From assembly GCF_004114915.1 (NCBI RefSeq), contig NZ_CP022219.1, positions 6,106,501 through 6,170,500 on the forward strand: a stretch of DNA of 64,000 bases, in the 5' to 3' direction. Position numbers and translations under genes: made by a program. Every line of letters starts with the position of its first letter. The stretch's first letter is position 1. The notes under the pieces are model-generated. The model saw nothing but the letters and a program-made list of their open reading frames with translations, ran no database searches and was not told the DNA's origin. The DNA is from Bradyrhizobium guangxiense (lineage in GTDB: Bacteria; Pseudomonadota; Alphaproteobacteria; Rhizobiales; Xanthobacteraceae). This document shows positions 44,872-54,291 of the stretch, in pieces.

Positions 44872-45651
44872 TCAGGTCGCGCGCGCAAGAACGATCATGC
44901 CTGACACGACCAGGGCCGCGCCCGCTGCATGGCTCAATCGTCGGCCGAACGGCAGCAGTTTCTCAGCGGCAACATAGAGGCCGATGCCGGCGACCCAGAC
45001 CAGATTCATCGCACCGCCGACGAACAGCAATACCATCAGGAACCAGCAGCAGCCGACGCAGTAGCTGCCGTGGCGAAGCCCCATCCGAAGGGCTCCGTGC
45101 GCGCCGGACCGCCAATGCCGGCTGAGAAACAGCAGCGGGCTCTCGCAGAAGCGCAGGCAGGCCCGTTTGAGCGGCGTGAACTGATAAAGCCCTGCGGCAA
45201 TCAGAATGCCGCCGGCCAGAAGCGTGCTGGTGCTTGCCATCGCCATCGACAAGAGGCCGAAGCGTTCAAGCGCCCATTGTGCCAGAACTGCTGCGAGGCT
45301 GAACACAGCCCATGTCACGAGATAGCCGGCGAGAAAGATCCAGGCATCGATCGCCGCGCCGGATGCAGTATCGTGCTTGTGCCTGATCGTCGCATACAAC
45401 AGGATGACGGGTCCCGCGCTCGGCGTCATCATCGCGATCATCATCACCCACCACATCGCGAACAGCAGCGCGGCGGAGCGCAGCGTCCACGGCATCGGCG
45501 CCATATCCGGCATCTCGGCCATCATCTCGACGTCCATGCCGGCGCCGTCCGCGAGATAGGCCCAGGCGAGCGCTGCCACGACGGCGGTCCCGACCGCGAC
45601 GATCAAGCGATCACGGTAGAGCAGATGTTCCAGTATCGCACGCCCGTCCAT
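44872..45651 (-). CDS. DUF2182 integral membrane protein (predicted metal-binding)
   Basis: 259 residues with about seven membrane helices. The family signature MWWVMMIAMMTPSAGP is at residues 66-81, and the motif G-L-R-H194-G-S-Y-C198-V-G-C201-C202-W lies in the C-terminal third, with further cysteines C165 and C169. These histidines and cysteines are predicted to bind a metal, but no substrate has been shown. The gene starts 74 bases after the DUF1326 gene on the same strand, a pairing seen repeatedly in rhizobia and other proteobacteria. Confidence 0.87.
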   Translation of the reverse strand: MDGRAILEHLLYRDRLIVAVGTAVVAALAWAYLADGAGMDVEMMAEMPDMAPMPWTLRSAALLFAMWWVMMIAMMTPSAGPVILLYATIRHKHDTASGAAIDAWIFLAGYLVTWAVFSLAAVLAQWALERFGLLSMAMASTSTLLAGGILIAAGLYQFTPLKRACLRFCESPLLFLSRHWRSGAHGALRMGLRHGSYCVGCCWFLMVLLFVGGAMNLVWVAGIGLYVAAEKLLPFGRRLSHAAGAALVVSGMIVLARAT

Positions 45652-45725
45652 GGGTTACCCCGCCAGCACAGCGACGAATCCAAAGCCGGATCTTCATTCT
45701 TCGCGGCGCGCCTATCAGCGCCGCT

Positions 45726-46358
45726 TCACGCCGCAACGCCTTCGGGCGTCTGCACGACATGGGCGAGCGAGCTGTGCGTGCCCTGGGTCTCGAATCGGAT
45801 CGCACCTGTTGAGCGAATGTCGGCGGATGCGATCTCGGCAGCCCTGTGCTCGAAACCCTCGGGCATGACCACTTGAATCCGATGTGGAGCACCGGTTACG
45901 GGATTCTTGATCGGCTCCACCTCGGTCTCGAGCACGTCGCCGGCAACGAGCTTTGCGACCCGGCCATCCTGGTCGAAGGAAAATTCGAACGGCGCGAAAA
46001 CCGGATCGTGAATGGTGGTCACGATCAGGCTGAAAATGTGGAACAGCGTGCCCTCGGCCGAGTGCTTGCCCGACAGAATGTTGAACAGCGCCTGTCGCTG
46101 CTCCGGCGTGGCGCGCTGATCGACGATAGGCTGCATCTTGCCGTTGCCTTGATGCAGCGCGCCGGGAAAATCCACGACGACTGCAAAGCAAAGACCATCG
46201 AGCTTGACGCCCTCAAAATGCCCCCTGGTGATCCGCATGCCGACCATGCCCTTGCAATAACCGTGGGTCGGTAGAGCGTTGAAATCGCAGGGGCAGCCGA
46301 ACGCGCAATTGCAGTTCTTCATCCATTCGCCTTCGAGACGCCAGTCCGATGCAGCCAT
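45726..46358 (-). CDS. DUF1326 family protein
   Basis: 210 residues from MAASDWRLEGEWMKN, preceded by TTGGGAGATG. The hallmark motif C16-N-C18-x3-C22-x-C24 (NCNCAFGCPCDF) is at the N-terminus, with C35 after HGYC. Later come HFEGVKLDGLCFAVVVDFPGALHQGNG and LFHIFSLIVTTIHDPVFAPFEF. The Cys cluster could bind a metal. Cytoplasmic, no signal peptide. It forms an apparent two-gene operon with the DUF2182 membrane protein; the role of the pair is not established. Confidence 0.88.
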   Translation of the reverse strand: MAASDWRLEGEWMKNCNCAFGCPCDFNALPTHGYCKGMVGMRITRGHFEGVKLDGLCFAVVVDFPGALHQGNGKMQPIVDQRATPEQRQALFNILSGKHSAEGTLFHIFSLIVTTIHDPVFAPFEFSFDQDGRVAKLVAGDVLETEVEPIKNPVTGAPHRIQVVMPEGFEHRAAEIASADIRSTGAIRFETQGTHSSLAHVVQTPEGVAA

Positions 46359-47059
46359 GGCACATCTCCCAATGTGAGCGGGGGGCGCGGCAGCCGTGGA
46401 CAATTTTGTTCAGCGTTGTTGTCGAAGCAATGCGAAAAAGGCGCGAGCGGGATCGAGATCCGATCAGAAGGCCGACATCGCAGAAAAAGGATGGTGGCGA
46501 GCTGCCGTTTACCGTCCAGGGATCATATCAGCGGCCGGCGGCCACGTATAGCGAACGAGGGTAGTGCCTCAGGAGCAGCCACATCTCGGGATGTCCGACG
46601 TCAGGGGAATGGTGCGCCATTCAGAAGAAAAACGCGAGTTCATATTTCATTGAAATCGCTAAAGAATCTCCGTCACCCCCTCACTATGCGAGGACAACCC
46701 GATGTGCTGCCGTTTCTACGCGGATTGATCGAGCATGCTCAGGAGCAGCGCAAGCAATTTCGAGCGCTGATCGGCCGGCGCAGCGGCCACATGGTGCAGA
46801 TGCGCTTCAAGAATATGATACTCGCACTCGTCCGAGAAGATATGTCCGGATTTGCAGCGAACTGGCAGCGGGATGCTGCAGCGCATTGTCTCACGGGTCG
46901 CCGCGGCTTTATCTCGAATGGTGCCCAGGGGCGGAACATACGCAACCACCGACACGACGAACTGTTGTTCGTTCTTGGCATGGTGGTTTGAGCGGTTGGC
47001 CTCGTATCGCTGGTAGACGACCAACGTGGCGCGAACGGCGGCCGTTGACGGCAGCGGGA
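46359..47059. other. Gene-poor region holding a tRNA-Phe 3' fragment
   Basis: About 700 bases with no convincing gene. A weak minus-strand frame at 46716-46886 (56 residues, MRCSIPLPVRCKSGHIF...) has no ribosome-binding site or known family and is listed here only. The tRNA-Phe fragment described separately lies at 46918-46955. Confidence 0.55.
46918..46955 (-). repeat. Degenerate tRNA-Phe 3'-end fragment (possible old att site)
   Basis: The 19 bases at 46918-46936 (ATGGTGCCCAGGGGCGGAA) are identical to those at 48533-48551, the 3' end of the real tRNA-Phe gene and the base beyond its CCA. Twelve more bases (AACCACCGACAC) match after a four-base insertion in what would be the T loop. Only the 3' part is present, in the same orientation as the intact tRNA 1.6 kb away. 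Confidence 0.75.
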
Positions 47060-48280
47060 TCAATCGGCAACGATCGGCCCAAACGCCTCCCATCGGTCGC
47101 CTGTGAAACGCATCATTCGGAACTCCTTGACCACACGATAGTCGGTCGGACCGGTATTGACGGAGAGTCCCGGGAGCAGCAGATCGAGTTTCACGTTTTT
47201 CAGGTTCGTCGCCTGCGCCATGACATTCTCGCGCGAGAGATTGTTGCCGCATTGCTTCAAGACCTGCACCAGCAGCTCGGCGGCGCTATAGCCATAGACC
47301 GTGAAGATGCTTTTCCGGTCGCCTCCCGGATAGTAACCGTCCATGAAGGCGCTCCATCGCTTCATACCTTCGTCATCGCGCCAGGTCGGATCATCGACCT
47401 CCTTGAACGAGCTCGCCGAGATGATGCCCTTTGCGTTCTCGATGCCCGCCGGGCTCAGGACCGCGTCGATCGAGGACGAACCGACGCCAAGGAGATGAAC
47501 GGGCTTCCAATCCAGCTCTGCCATCTTTCTGATGACCTGGGCGGCGAATCTCGAGGCAGCCATATTGACGAGAACGTTGACACCGGCCGCCTTGAGGCGC
47601 ACGACCTGCGAGTCAACGGTCGGGTCCGTCACATCGTATGAAGCGTCACTGACGATGAGTTCGGCTGCCCTTGCGCCGAGCGCTTCCTTCAACCCGGTCA
47701 GATAATCCCTGCCGCTCTCGTCGTTCTGATAGAGCAGGCCGATTTTGGCATTCGGATAGTTCTCCAGGATGAAGCGCGCGTAAACGCGGACCTCCGTGCG
47801 CAGATTGGGAGCAAATCCCATCGTCCACGGGAAGTTGACCGAATCCTCGAAACGCGTCGACCGCCCGGCCACGAAAAGCTGAGGGATCTTTCGGTCATTG
47901 AGATATTTCTGGACCGCGATGTTCGAGGCGTTGCCGAGCGTCTCGAATGTGAACAACACCTCGTCGCTCTCTATGAGCTTGCGGACCTGCTCGACGGTCT
48001 TGGACGGCGTCGCCGCATCGTCGTAGGAAATCAACGTGATCTTGCGTCCATTGACACCGCCATGATCATTGATCATGCGGAAGTAGGCCGCCTGCACCTT
48101 GCCGATCACGGAGGATGCCGAAAGCGGACCGCTATAGGGCATCGTCTGGCCGATCTTGATCTCAGCATCACTTGCGCCCGGACCATATTGACGATCATCA
48201 GCGAGCAAAGGGGGCGTGATGAAAAGTCCGGCCACAAGGATTGCCGCTCTGGCAGCATTCGTGCGCAAGCTCTTGCTCAT
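47060..48280 (-). CDS. Branched-chain amino-acid-type ABC substrate-binding protein
   Basis: 406 residues from MSKSLRTNAARAAIL; an ATG at 48295 adds five residues. A signal peptide is followed by the LivJ/urea-binding-type fold: IKIGQTMPYSGPLSASSVIG, YFRMINDHGGVNGRKITLISYDD, PSKTVEQVRKLIESDEVLFTFET. Ligand unknown; branched-chain amino acids, amides and aromatic compounds are typical. No matching permease or ATPase genes adjoin, so it is an orphan. It lies alone between a tRNA-Phe fragment and the intact tRNA-Phe gene. Confidence 0.87.
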   Translation of the reverse strand: MSKSLRTNAARAAILVAGLFITPPLLADDRQYGPGASDAEIKIGQTMPYSGPLSASSVIGKVQAAYFRMINDHGGVNGRKITLISYDDAATPSKTVEQVRKLIESDEVLFTFETLGNASNIAVQKYLNDRKIPQLFVAGRSTRFEDSVNFPWTMGFAPNLRTEVRVYARFILENYPNAKIGLLYQNDESGRDYLTGLKEALGARAAELIVSDASYDVTDPTVDSQVVRLKAAGVNVLVNMAASRFAAQVIRKMAELDWKPVHLLGVGSSSIDAVLSPAGIENAKGIISASSFKEVDDPTWRDDEGMKRWSAFMDGYYPGGDRKSIFTVYGYSAAELLVQVLKQCGNNLSRENVMAQATNLKNVKLDLLLPGLSVNTGPTDYRVVKEFRMMRFTGDRWEAFGPIVAD

Positions 48281-48533
48281 CGCCGCAATCCTCATCGCTG
48301 CAGCCGAGCTCGTGGATCCGGGGCCGTTCACAACATGCATGCCCCTTCGCTAGCTGAAGAGCCGACTCATCGCGCCGCCCGCGAGAAAGCTGGTTCGGCC
48401 GGATTGGATCAGGGCAGGCAAGCGCAGTCCAACGAGCCCTGCCCGCAGTGCGTTGGGAAATCTTCCCGATGTTCGGCAAGCCTACAATCGGCAACAGCCG
48501 GCAGCGTTGGTGCAGCGTGGCGTTGACGAGCTA

Positions 48534-48609
48534 TGGTGCCCAGGGGCGGAATCGAACCACCGACACTGCGATTTTCAGTCGCATGCTCTACCAACTGAGC
48601 TACCTGGGC
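48534..48609 (-). tRNA. tRNA-Phe (GAA)
   Basis: 76 bases with an encoded CCA. GCCCAGG at the 5' end pairs with CCTGGGC at the 3' end; the anticodon loop CTGAAAA gives GAA; the T arm has GGTTCGATTCC. It stands 187 bases beyond the end of yacG on the same strand. Confidence 0.97.
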
Positions 48610-48795
48610 GTGCTCCAAGAGAGGGGCCAAAGCCCTTCGAGCGGGCGGTTTATAGTGGGCCGGAAGCGGCCTGTCCACCCGGCTTTGCCAAGAGGCTTCG
48701 CCGGGCGCGGCCTGGCTGTGCACAAGCTCCGGCAGGCTTGCCGTGGCTGGCGCGTAGCGTCGCGCCCGCTCAACCAAGCTACTGATATTGTTCAT

Positions 48796-48978
48796 CTATT
48801 CAACGTCATCCGGGTCGTCGTCGCGAGCGGGGATGACGTAGGCGCCCTTCAGCCAGCGGTTCAGATCGACATCGCGGCAGCGCGAGGAGCAGAACGGGCG
48901 GGTCGCCTGTGACTGCGGCTTGCCGCAGATCGGGCAGGCTTTGGGCGGGCTGGCGGGCTTTGTGACGTGGTCGTCCAT
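48796..48978 (-). CDS. yacG: DNA gyrase inhibitor YacG
   Basis: 60 residues from [12 protein letters not shown]. Four-cysteine zinc site CPICGKP-x-FCSSRCR (C-x2-C-x-C-x3-C), followed by [14 protein letters not shown], diagnostic of YacG, with an acidic end DDDPDDVE. YacG proteins bind DNA gyrase and inhibit it. The gene follows maf, as in many alphaproteobacteria. Confidence 0.92.
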   Translation of the reverse strand: MDDHVTKPASPPKACPICGKPQSQATRPFCSSRCRDVDLNRWLKGAYVIPARDDDPDDVE

Positions 48979-49123
48979 GATGTCGGCAGCTTGCACGGGG
49001 TGAAGGGGTTCAAGAGCCTGTCGGCAAACGGGTTCCTGGCGCGGCGGCGCAGGCGCGCCGGCCGGCCATTCTACTGTGCATGGGGTTGTTTTCGCGATTC
49101 TTGTTGAGCCGCGGTCGGTCGGC

Positions 49124-49753
49124 TCACACCGCAGTGGAATTGAGCCAGCCAAAGCGAATCGGAAAGCCCTCGCCGCCAAGCAGCGTGGTGGTCTCGTAGA
49201 GCGGCAGGCCGACGACGTTGGTGTAGGACCCCACCATCTTGACCACGAAGGAGCCCGCGATGCCCTGCACCGCATAGCCGCCGGCTTTGCCGCGCCATTC
49301 GCCGGAGCCGATATAGGCCTGGATGTCGTCCTCCGACAGGCGCTTGAAGCGGACGCGGGTCTCGACCAGGCGCTGGCGGAAGGCCTCACGCGGCGTCACC
49401 AGGCAGATCGCGGTGTAGACCCGATGGTTGCGACCCGACAGCAGCCGCAGGCACTGGGCGGCCTCGTCCACCAGGTTGGCCTTGGGCAGGATGCGGCGGC
49501 CGACCGCCACCACCGTGTCAGCGGAGAGGATGAAAGCGCCCCTCAGCTCGTCGTCGAGCTGCACCGATTTCAGCGCCGCGTCGGCCTTGGCCCGCGGGAG
49601 CCGATTGGCGCAGGCACGCGGCAGCTCGCCCCGCTTCGGCGTCTCGTCGACGTCGGCCGGCCGGAGCGCGTCCGGCTCGATGCCGGCCTGGTTGAGCAGC
49701 GACAGCCGACGCGGCGAACCGGAGGCAAGTACGAATTTGGGGCGGCCGAGCAT
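49124..49753 (-). CDS. maf: Maf-like nucleoside triphosphate pyrophosphatase
   Basis: 209 residues. Maf signature at the N-terminus [18 protein letters not shown], then [14 protein letters not shown] [40 protein letters not shown] and YTAICLVTP. These enzymes hydrolyse modified or non-canonical nucleoside triphosphates and affect cell division. It is preceded by a low-molecular-weight phosphatase gene and followed by yacG. In many Rhizobiales, infA stands just upstream of maf; it is not found here. Confidence 0.92.
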   Translation of the reverse strand: MLGRPKFVLASGSPRRLSLLNQAGIEPDALRPADVDETPKRGELPRACANRLPRAKADAALKSVQLDDELRGAFILSADTVVAVGRRILPKANLVDEAAQCLRLLSGRNHRVYTAICLVTPREAFRQRLVETRVRFKRLSEDDIQAYIGSGEWRGKAGGYAVQGIAGSFVVKMVGSYTNVVGLPLYETTTLLGGEGFPIRFGWLNSTAV

Positions 49754-49908
49754 CAGGTGATTTGGGGGATGAAGCAGGGGTGAATTGCGCGCGGAACCTA
49801 TCGGAAGGGGGCTGATTTCACAACCCGGGAACCCGGACTTTGCTGATTCGAGGTGTCCGACCTCGCTGTGCCCTCAATCTATGACGCCGGTGTTACGGGT
49901 GCCGAACG

Positions 49909-50376
49909 CTACCCGCTCGCCGCGCCGACCTTGGCAAACCGCCGGCGAATGCGCAGCAGGAGCTGGTCGCAGACCTCGCGGTAAGCCGCCAGTTTCTGGT
50001 CGCGGCTGCCTTCGATCGTGGTGGGATCCTGCGTCGGCCAATATTCGACGTCGGCAGCGAGCGTCCGCGTCAGCTCCAGCGCCTTGTGGTGCGCCTCGGG
50101 CGAGAGCGTGATGATGAGGTCGAAATTCAGCCCTTCCCAATCCTCCAGCTCCTCGAAGGTCTGCGGCTTGTGGGCGGAGATGTCCTGGCCGAGCTCGGCC
50201 ATCACGGCAACCGCGAACGGATCGAGCTCGCCCTTTCTGGTGCCTGCCGATTTGACGTAGAGGCCCTGCGGAAACATGTGCTGCAACAGGCTCTCGGCCA
50301 TCGGCGAGCGCACGCTGTTCATCGCGCAGGCGAACAGCACGGACTGCGGATTGCTTGCGCGTGAGGGCGCAGCCAT
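49909..50376 (-). CDS. Low-molecular-weight phosphatase / arsenate-reductase-like protein
   Basis: 155 residues. The P-loop C17-A-M-N-S-V-R23-S (C-x5-R-S) lies after a short N-terminal strand, and the general acid is probably the Asp in WPTQDPTTIEG. It removes phosphate from tyrosine or reduces arsenate; sequence does not decide. It starts six bases after UPF0262, so it is in the hisD operon. Confidence 0.86.
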   Translation of the reverse strand: MAAPSRASNPQSVLFACAMNSVRSPMAESLLQHMFPQGLYVKSAGTRKGELDPFAVAVMAELGQDISAHKPQTFEELEDWEGLNFDLIITLSPEAHHKALELTRTLAADVEYWPTQDPTTIEGSRDQKLAAYREVCDQLLLRIRRRFAKVGAASG

Positions 50377-50382
50377 CCGTGA

Positions 50383-50880
50383 TCAGCCTTTCCAGTGCAG
50401 GACAGTGATGAGCGTGAACAGCCGGCGCGAGGTCTCGAAGTCGACCCGCACCTTGCCTTTCAGCCGCTCCTGCAGCGTGCGTGATCCCTCGTCATGGATG
50501 CCGCGGCGGCCCATGTCGATGGCCTCGATCTTGTCGGGGGTCGCCGTGCGGATCGCCTGGTAGTAGCTGTCGCAGATCATGAAATAGTCCTTCACGATCC
50601 GCCGGAACGGCGTCAGCGACAACAGATGCGCGACGACGGGCGAGCCGTCCTCGCGGCGGATGTCGAACATCAGCCGATTGCCGGTGATGCCGATGTGCAG
50701 CGTGAACGGGCCCTGCCCCTCCGCGCCCTCGGGCGCGAACAAATTCTGCTCGATCAGATCGTAGATCGCGATCGCCCGCTCGTGCTCGATATCGGGCCCG
50801 GAACGGCCGATCGAGTCCTCGTCGAGGGTGACCGCGACGATGCGATTGCTGGAGTCGTCCTGTTCGGGCGGCTTTGTCAT
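50383..50880 (-). CDS. UPF0262 family protein
   Basis: 165 residues from [21 protein letters not shown]. The family pattern is complete: [75 protein letters not shown] and [11 protein letters not shown]. Function unknown. The start overlaps the stop of hisD (ATGA), and this association with hisD is conserved in alphaproteobacteria. Confidence 0.9.
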   Translation of the reverse strand: MTKPPEQDDSSNRIVAVTLDEDSIGRSGPDIEHERAIAIYDLIEQNLFAPEGAEGQGPFTLHIGITGNRLMFDIRREDGSPVVAHLLSLTPFRRIVKDYFMICDSYYQAIRTATPDKIEAIDMGRRGIHDEGSRTLQERLKGKVRVDFETSRRLFTLITVLHWKG

Positions 50881-52172
50881 GACAGATTGAGGCGCAATCC
50901 AATCGAGCGCGAATGGGCGTCCAGCCCCTCCGCTTTGCCGAGCGTCATCGCGGCCGGGCCCAGCGCACGGAGCTGGTCCGGCCCGCATTTCAGGATGGAA
51001 GTGCGCTTCATGAAGTCGTGCACCGACAGGCCCGAGGAGAATCGCGCCGAGCGCGCCGTCGGCAACACATGGTTGGAGCCGCCGACATAATCGCCGATCG
51101 CCTCGGGCGTATGCGGCCCGAGGAACACCGCGCCGGCATTGCGAATCCGGGCGGCGAGCGCGTCGGGATCCACGGTCATGATCTCGAGATGCTCGGCGGC
51201 GATGGCGTCCGCGAGCGGGATGGCCTCGCCCAAGTTCTTCACCATGATGATGGCGCCGAAATCGGCCCAGGAGGGACCGGCGATCGCCGCGCGCGGCAGC
51301 GTCTTCAATTGCGCCTCGCCCGCCTGTTCGACATCGGCGGAAAGCCGCGCCGAGTCGGTGATCAGGATCGACTGCGCACTGGCATCATGCTCGGCTTGCG
51401 CCAGCAGGTCGGCGGCGATCCAATCGGCATTGCCGGTGTCGTCGGCGATCACGAGCACTTCGGATGGCCCCGCGATCATGTCGATGCCGACCTTGCCGAA
51501 CACCAGCCGCTTGGCGGCGGCGACATAGGCATTGCCGGGGCCGACGATCTTTGCGACCGGCGCGATCGTTGCGGTGCCGTGCGCCAGCGCAGCCACGGCC
51601 TGCGCGCCGCCGACGCGGTAAATCTCGGTGACGCCGCCGAGATGCGCGGCCGCCAGCACCAGCGGGTTGAGCTTGCCGTCCGGCGAGGGCACCACCATCA
51701 CGAGGCGCGAGACGCCGGCGACCTTGGCGGGCACTGCGTTCATCAGCACCGAGGACGGATAGGCCGCGGTGCCGCCGGGCACGTAGAGGCCGGCCGATTC
51801 GATTGCGGTGTAGCGCCAGCCGAGCTCGACGCCGAGCGCGTCGGTGAAGCGCTCATCCGTCGGCAGCTGGCGACGATGATAGGTCTCGATGCGGTCGCGC
51901 GCGAGTTTCAGCGCATCCAGGGTCGCGGCATCGCAGGCCTTCACCGCGGCCTCGATCTCGGCGGCCGTGACGCGCAGGCCGGATGCATCCAGCTTCAGGC
52001 GGTCGAACTTCGCGGTGGCCTCGAGCAGGGCGACATCGCCGCGCCTGGCCACGTCGTCGACGATGGCGCGCGCGGCGGCCTCGACGTCGGCCGAGACCTC
52101 GCGCTTGGCGGCGAGGAAGGCCGCAAATCGCTGGTCAAAATCGGCGCTGCTGCGGTCGAGGCGAACGGGCAT
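50877..52172 (-). CDS. hisD: Histidinol dehydrogenase
   Basis: 431 residues, standard length, from [12 protein letters not shown]. Catalyses the last two steps of histidine synthesis (histidinol to histidine) with NAD. Motifs: [56 protein letters not shown] and [13 protein letters not shown] (zinc ligands), then EHLEIMT. It follows DUF2948 by about 155 bases and overlaps UPF0262. Confidence 0.95.
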   Translation of the reverse strand: MPVRLDRSSADFDQRFAAFLAAKREVSADVEAAARAIVDDVARRGDVALLEATAKFDRLKLDASGLRVTAAEIEAAVKACDAATLDALKLARDRIETYHRRQLPTDERFTDALGVELGWRYTAIESAGLYVPGGTAAYPSSVLMNAVPAKVAGVSRLVMVVPSPDGKLNPLVLAAAHLGGVTEIYRVGGAQAVAALAHGTATIAPVAKIVGPGNAYVAAAKRLVFGKVGIDMIAGPSEVLVIADDTGNADWIAADLLAQAEHDASAQSILITDSARLSADVEQAGEAQLKTLPRAAIAGPSWADFGAIIMVKNLGEAIPLADAIAAEHLEIMTVDPDALAARIRNAGAVFLGPHTPEAIGDYVGGSNHVLPTARSARFSSGLSVHDFMKRTSILKCGPDQLRALGPAAMTLGKAEGLDAHSRSIGLRLNLS

Positions 52173-52328
52173 GTCTGGCTTGGCTTCTGGCTGGTCTTTG
52201 GGGCGGAATGGCGCACCAGGTCCCCTGCTCAATGGCGCGGCGAGGAAGCGGCGTCAACCCTTGGGACCGGGCCGTCGCCCCTGGGATCGTCCCGGCGAGG
52301 ACAGGGGACCCGTGATTGGCATGCCACC

Positions 52329-52778
52329 TCAGCCTTCCCCCTCGATCTCCACCCCCGTTCCCAGCGCGTCCGCCCCGAGATCGGTCAGCTCGCATTCCAG
52401 GCATTCGACGTCGAGCCGAATGGCACCGCCTTCGGCAAACAAAAGCAGGGCGCTGCCGGCGGGCTCCTCGCTGCGCCCGCCCCTCGGGTGAAATTCGATG
52501 CCGACGAGGTCCAGGACCTTGTCGGGAGCATTGAGGTCGATGTTGCGCGACTTGCAGGCGAGCACGCGGTCGAAGCGGAGCGCGGCGACCAGCCGGCGCG
52601 GCTCGGCTTCGCCCTCCAGCGTCTGCTCCCAGTCCAGCCGGCTCATCCCGACCACGAGCCGCTTCTCGCTTTGTCGCCAGATGATGTCGGAGGCCTGGAC
52701 GCGGGCGTCCTGGACATGGGTCGAGATCACGGCGAGATCGTCGGCGTCGAGCGCGATCAGTTTGAGCTGGGGCGACAT
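52329..52778 (-). CDS. DUF2948 family protein
   Basis: 149 residues from MSPQLKLIALDADDLAVIS. Typical DUF2948: LIALDADDLAVISTHVQDARV near the start, WRQSEKRLVVGMSRLDWE, ALRFDRVLACKSRNIDL, and LLFAEGGAIRLDVECLECELTDLG at the end. Function unknown. Its place just upstream of hisD is conserved in Rhizobiales. Confidence 0.88.
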   Translation of the reverse strand: MSPQLKLIALDADDLAVISTHVQDARVQASDIIWRQSEKRLVVGMSRLDWEQTLEGEAEPRRLVAALRFDRVLACKSRNIDLNAPDKVLDLVGIEFHPRGGRSEEPAGSALLLFAEGGAIRLDVECLECELTDLGADALGTGVEIEGEG

Positions 52779-52860
52779 CGCCGACGCTTCTCCCTCGGAG
52801 TGGACAGGGCTCAACGCGCGCAGGCCCCGAAATTTCCACACAAACTAACGGGCCGGCGGG

Positions 52861-53079
52861 CTAGAGGCTATTGATATCCTCCATTTCCAGCACCTTCCGT
52901 GGATCCCCCTCCCCGGCGACGCGGATCATGGCGCACCCGATCTGCTTGGTCGAGGTGACGAGCCGCGGCGACAGCCGACGCAGCACCGACCAGAGCGGCC
53001 AGGTTGCGCTATAGATCGCCTGCACCCAGGCCGTCTTGGAACGGGCGCCGTGCAAGGGCTGGATCGCGCCGCCGCTCAT
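52861..53079 (-). pseudogene. C-terminal remnant of an NAD(P)-binding epimerase
   Basis: An open frame reading FIQPLHG-type IQPLHGARSKTAWVQAIYSA, then VTSTKQIGCAMIRVAGEGDP and VLEMEDINSL, matches the C-terminal end of the NAD-dependent epimerase/NmrA-type proteins common in this group. No N-terminal Rossmann part precedes it; the region from 53080 to 53320 is intergenic with a repeat piece. It is a truncated gene. Confidence 0.55.
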
Positions 53080-53320
53080 GCGGCGACCGCGATCTCGCCG
53101 AACGATACGCAGGTCGACGGCGCCGAGACATCCCGCAGCATGGCGGCCGTGGCGAAGTCCTTCGTGCGGCACGGGGCATCACTTCGCAGCGAGAGCCCTG
53201 ACCCGCCGCGCTCCGCGAGCGCGCCGGCCCCTCCCGCAAGCAGGAGAGGCCGGCCAAGCCCGCAGATATCCCTGTTAAATCCAAATGCGACGCACCCTTC
53301 ATGAGGGTGTGAGTCGCATC

Positions 53321-54145
53321 TCAGTCCCTGAAAAACGCCAGCAGGTCCGCGTTGATGGTTTCGGCGTGCGTGGTCGGCATGCCGTGCGGAAAACCCTTGT
53401 AGGTCTTCAGGATGCCTTTCTTCAGAAGCTTCGCCGACAGCGGCGCGGAATCGGCGTAAGGCACGATCTGGTCGTCGTCGCCGTGCATCACCAGCACCGG
53501 CACGTTGATCTTCTTCAGGTCCTCGGTGAAGTCGGTCTGCGAGAACGCGACGATGCCGTCGTAATGCGCCTTCGCACCGCCCATCATGCCTTGGCGCCAC
53601 CAGTTATCGATCACCGCTTCCGAGGGCTTTGCGCCCGGACGGTTGTAGCCGTAGAACGGGCCCGCGGCGATGTCGCGGTAGAACACCGAGCGGCCGGCGG
53701 CAAGCGCAGCCTGGAAGCCGTCGAACACGCTCTTGGGCAGGCCACCGGGATTGGCCGCGGTCTGCACCATCAGCGGCGGCACTGCGGACAGGATCGCCGC
53801 CTTCGTCACCCGGCTCTCGCCGTGGCGCGCGATATAGTGCACCACCTCGCCGCCGCCGGTGGAATGGCCGACATGAATGGCGTTCTTGAGGTCGAGATGC
53901 GCGGTGACGGCGGCGAGATCGTCGGCATAATGATCCATGTCGTGACCGTCGGCGACCTGCGCCGAGCGGCCATGACCGCGGCGGTCATGGGCGATGACGC
54001 GATAGCCGCGCGTGACGAAGTACATCATCTGCGCGTCCCAGTCGTCCGACGACAGCGGCCAGCCGTGGCTGAACACGATCGGCTGGCCACTTCCCCAATC
54101 CTTGTAGAAGATCTCGACGCCGTCTTTGGTGGTGATGGTGGGCAT
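53321..54145 (-). CDS. Alpha/beta hydrolase, non-heme haloperoxidase-like
   Basis: 274 residues from [20 protein letters not shown], with AAGGAGTCCCACA before the ATG. Nucleophile S95 in [17 protein letters not shown], oxyanion region [13 protein letters not shown], catalytic Asp in [12 protein letters not shown] and His in [10 protein letters not shown]. This is the chloroperoxidase/esterase group. The natural substrate is an ester or lactone that cannot be named. Confidence 0.9.
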   Translation of the reverse strand: MPTITTKDGVEIFYKDWGSGQPIVFSHGWPLSSDDWDAQMMYFVTRGYRVIAHDRRGHGRSAQVADGHDMDHYADDLAAVTAHLDLKNAIHVGHSTGGGEVVHYIARHGESRVTKAAILSAVPPLMVQTAANPGGLPKSVFDGFQAALAAGRSVFYRDIAAGPFYGYNRPGAKPSEAVIDNWWRQGMMGGAKAHYDGIVAFSQTDFTEDLKKINVPVLVMHGDDDQIVPYADSAPLSAKLLKKGILKTYKGFPHGMPTTHAETINADLLAFFRD

Positions 54146-54170
54146 TGTGGGACTCCTTGAGTGTGAGATG

Positions 54171-54253
54171 TCATGCCGGGGCGCGCGACGCGCAAAGCCG
54201 GATTGAGGCACGAGATTCCGGGTTCATCGCTGCGCGATGCCCCGGAACAACGA
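54171..54253. repeat. Intergenic palindromic repeat (CATGCCGGGG...CCCCGG type)
   Basis: Related to 10479-10580 and the second half of 26103-26222: it shares GATTCCGGGTT and TGCGCGATGCCCCGGAA. It lies between the alpha/beta hydrolase and the membrane protein gene. Confidence 0.65.
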
Positions 54254-54291
54254 CGACGAGATGTCAGCGATCAGGCAAACGTCATCGGCTT

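Noticed and set aside
46918..46955. Second tRNA-Phe gene.
   Set aside because: Only the 3' portion is present and the T loop is interrupted; no acceptor 5' strand, D arm or anticodon arm follows.
48409..48795. A minus-strand frame through the tRNA-Phe gene reading GGSIPPLGTI.
   Set aside because: This string is the common artefact of translating a tRNA 3' end, and the frame has no other support.
50877..52232. Leader peptide or attenuator in front of hisD.
   Set aside because: No His-rich short frame or attenuator hairpin precedes hisD; the upstream gene is DUF2948 on the same strand.
50913..52874. A long plus-strand frame opposite hisD and DUF2948.
   Set aside because: No recognisable domain and fully overlaps well-supported genes.
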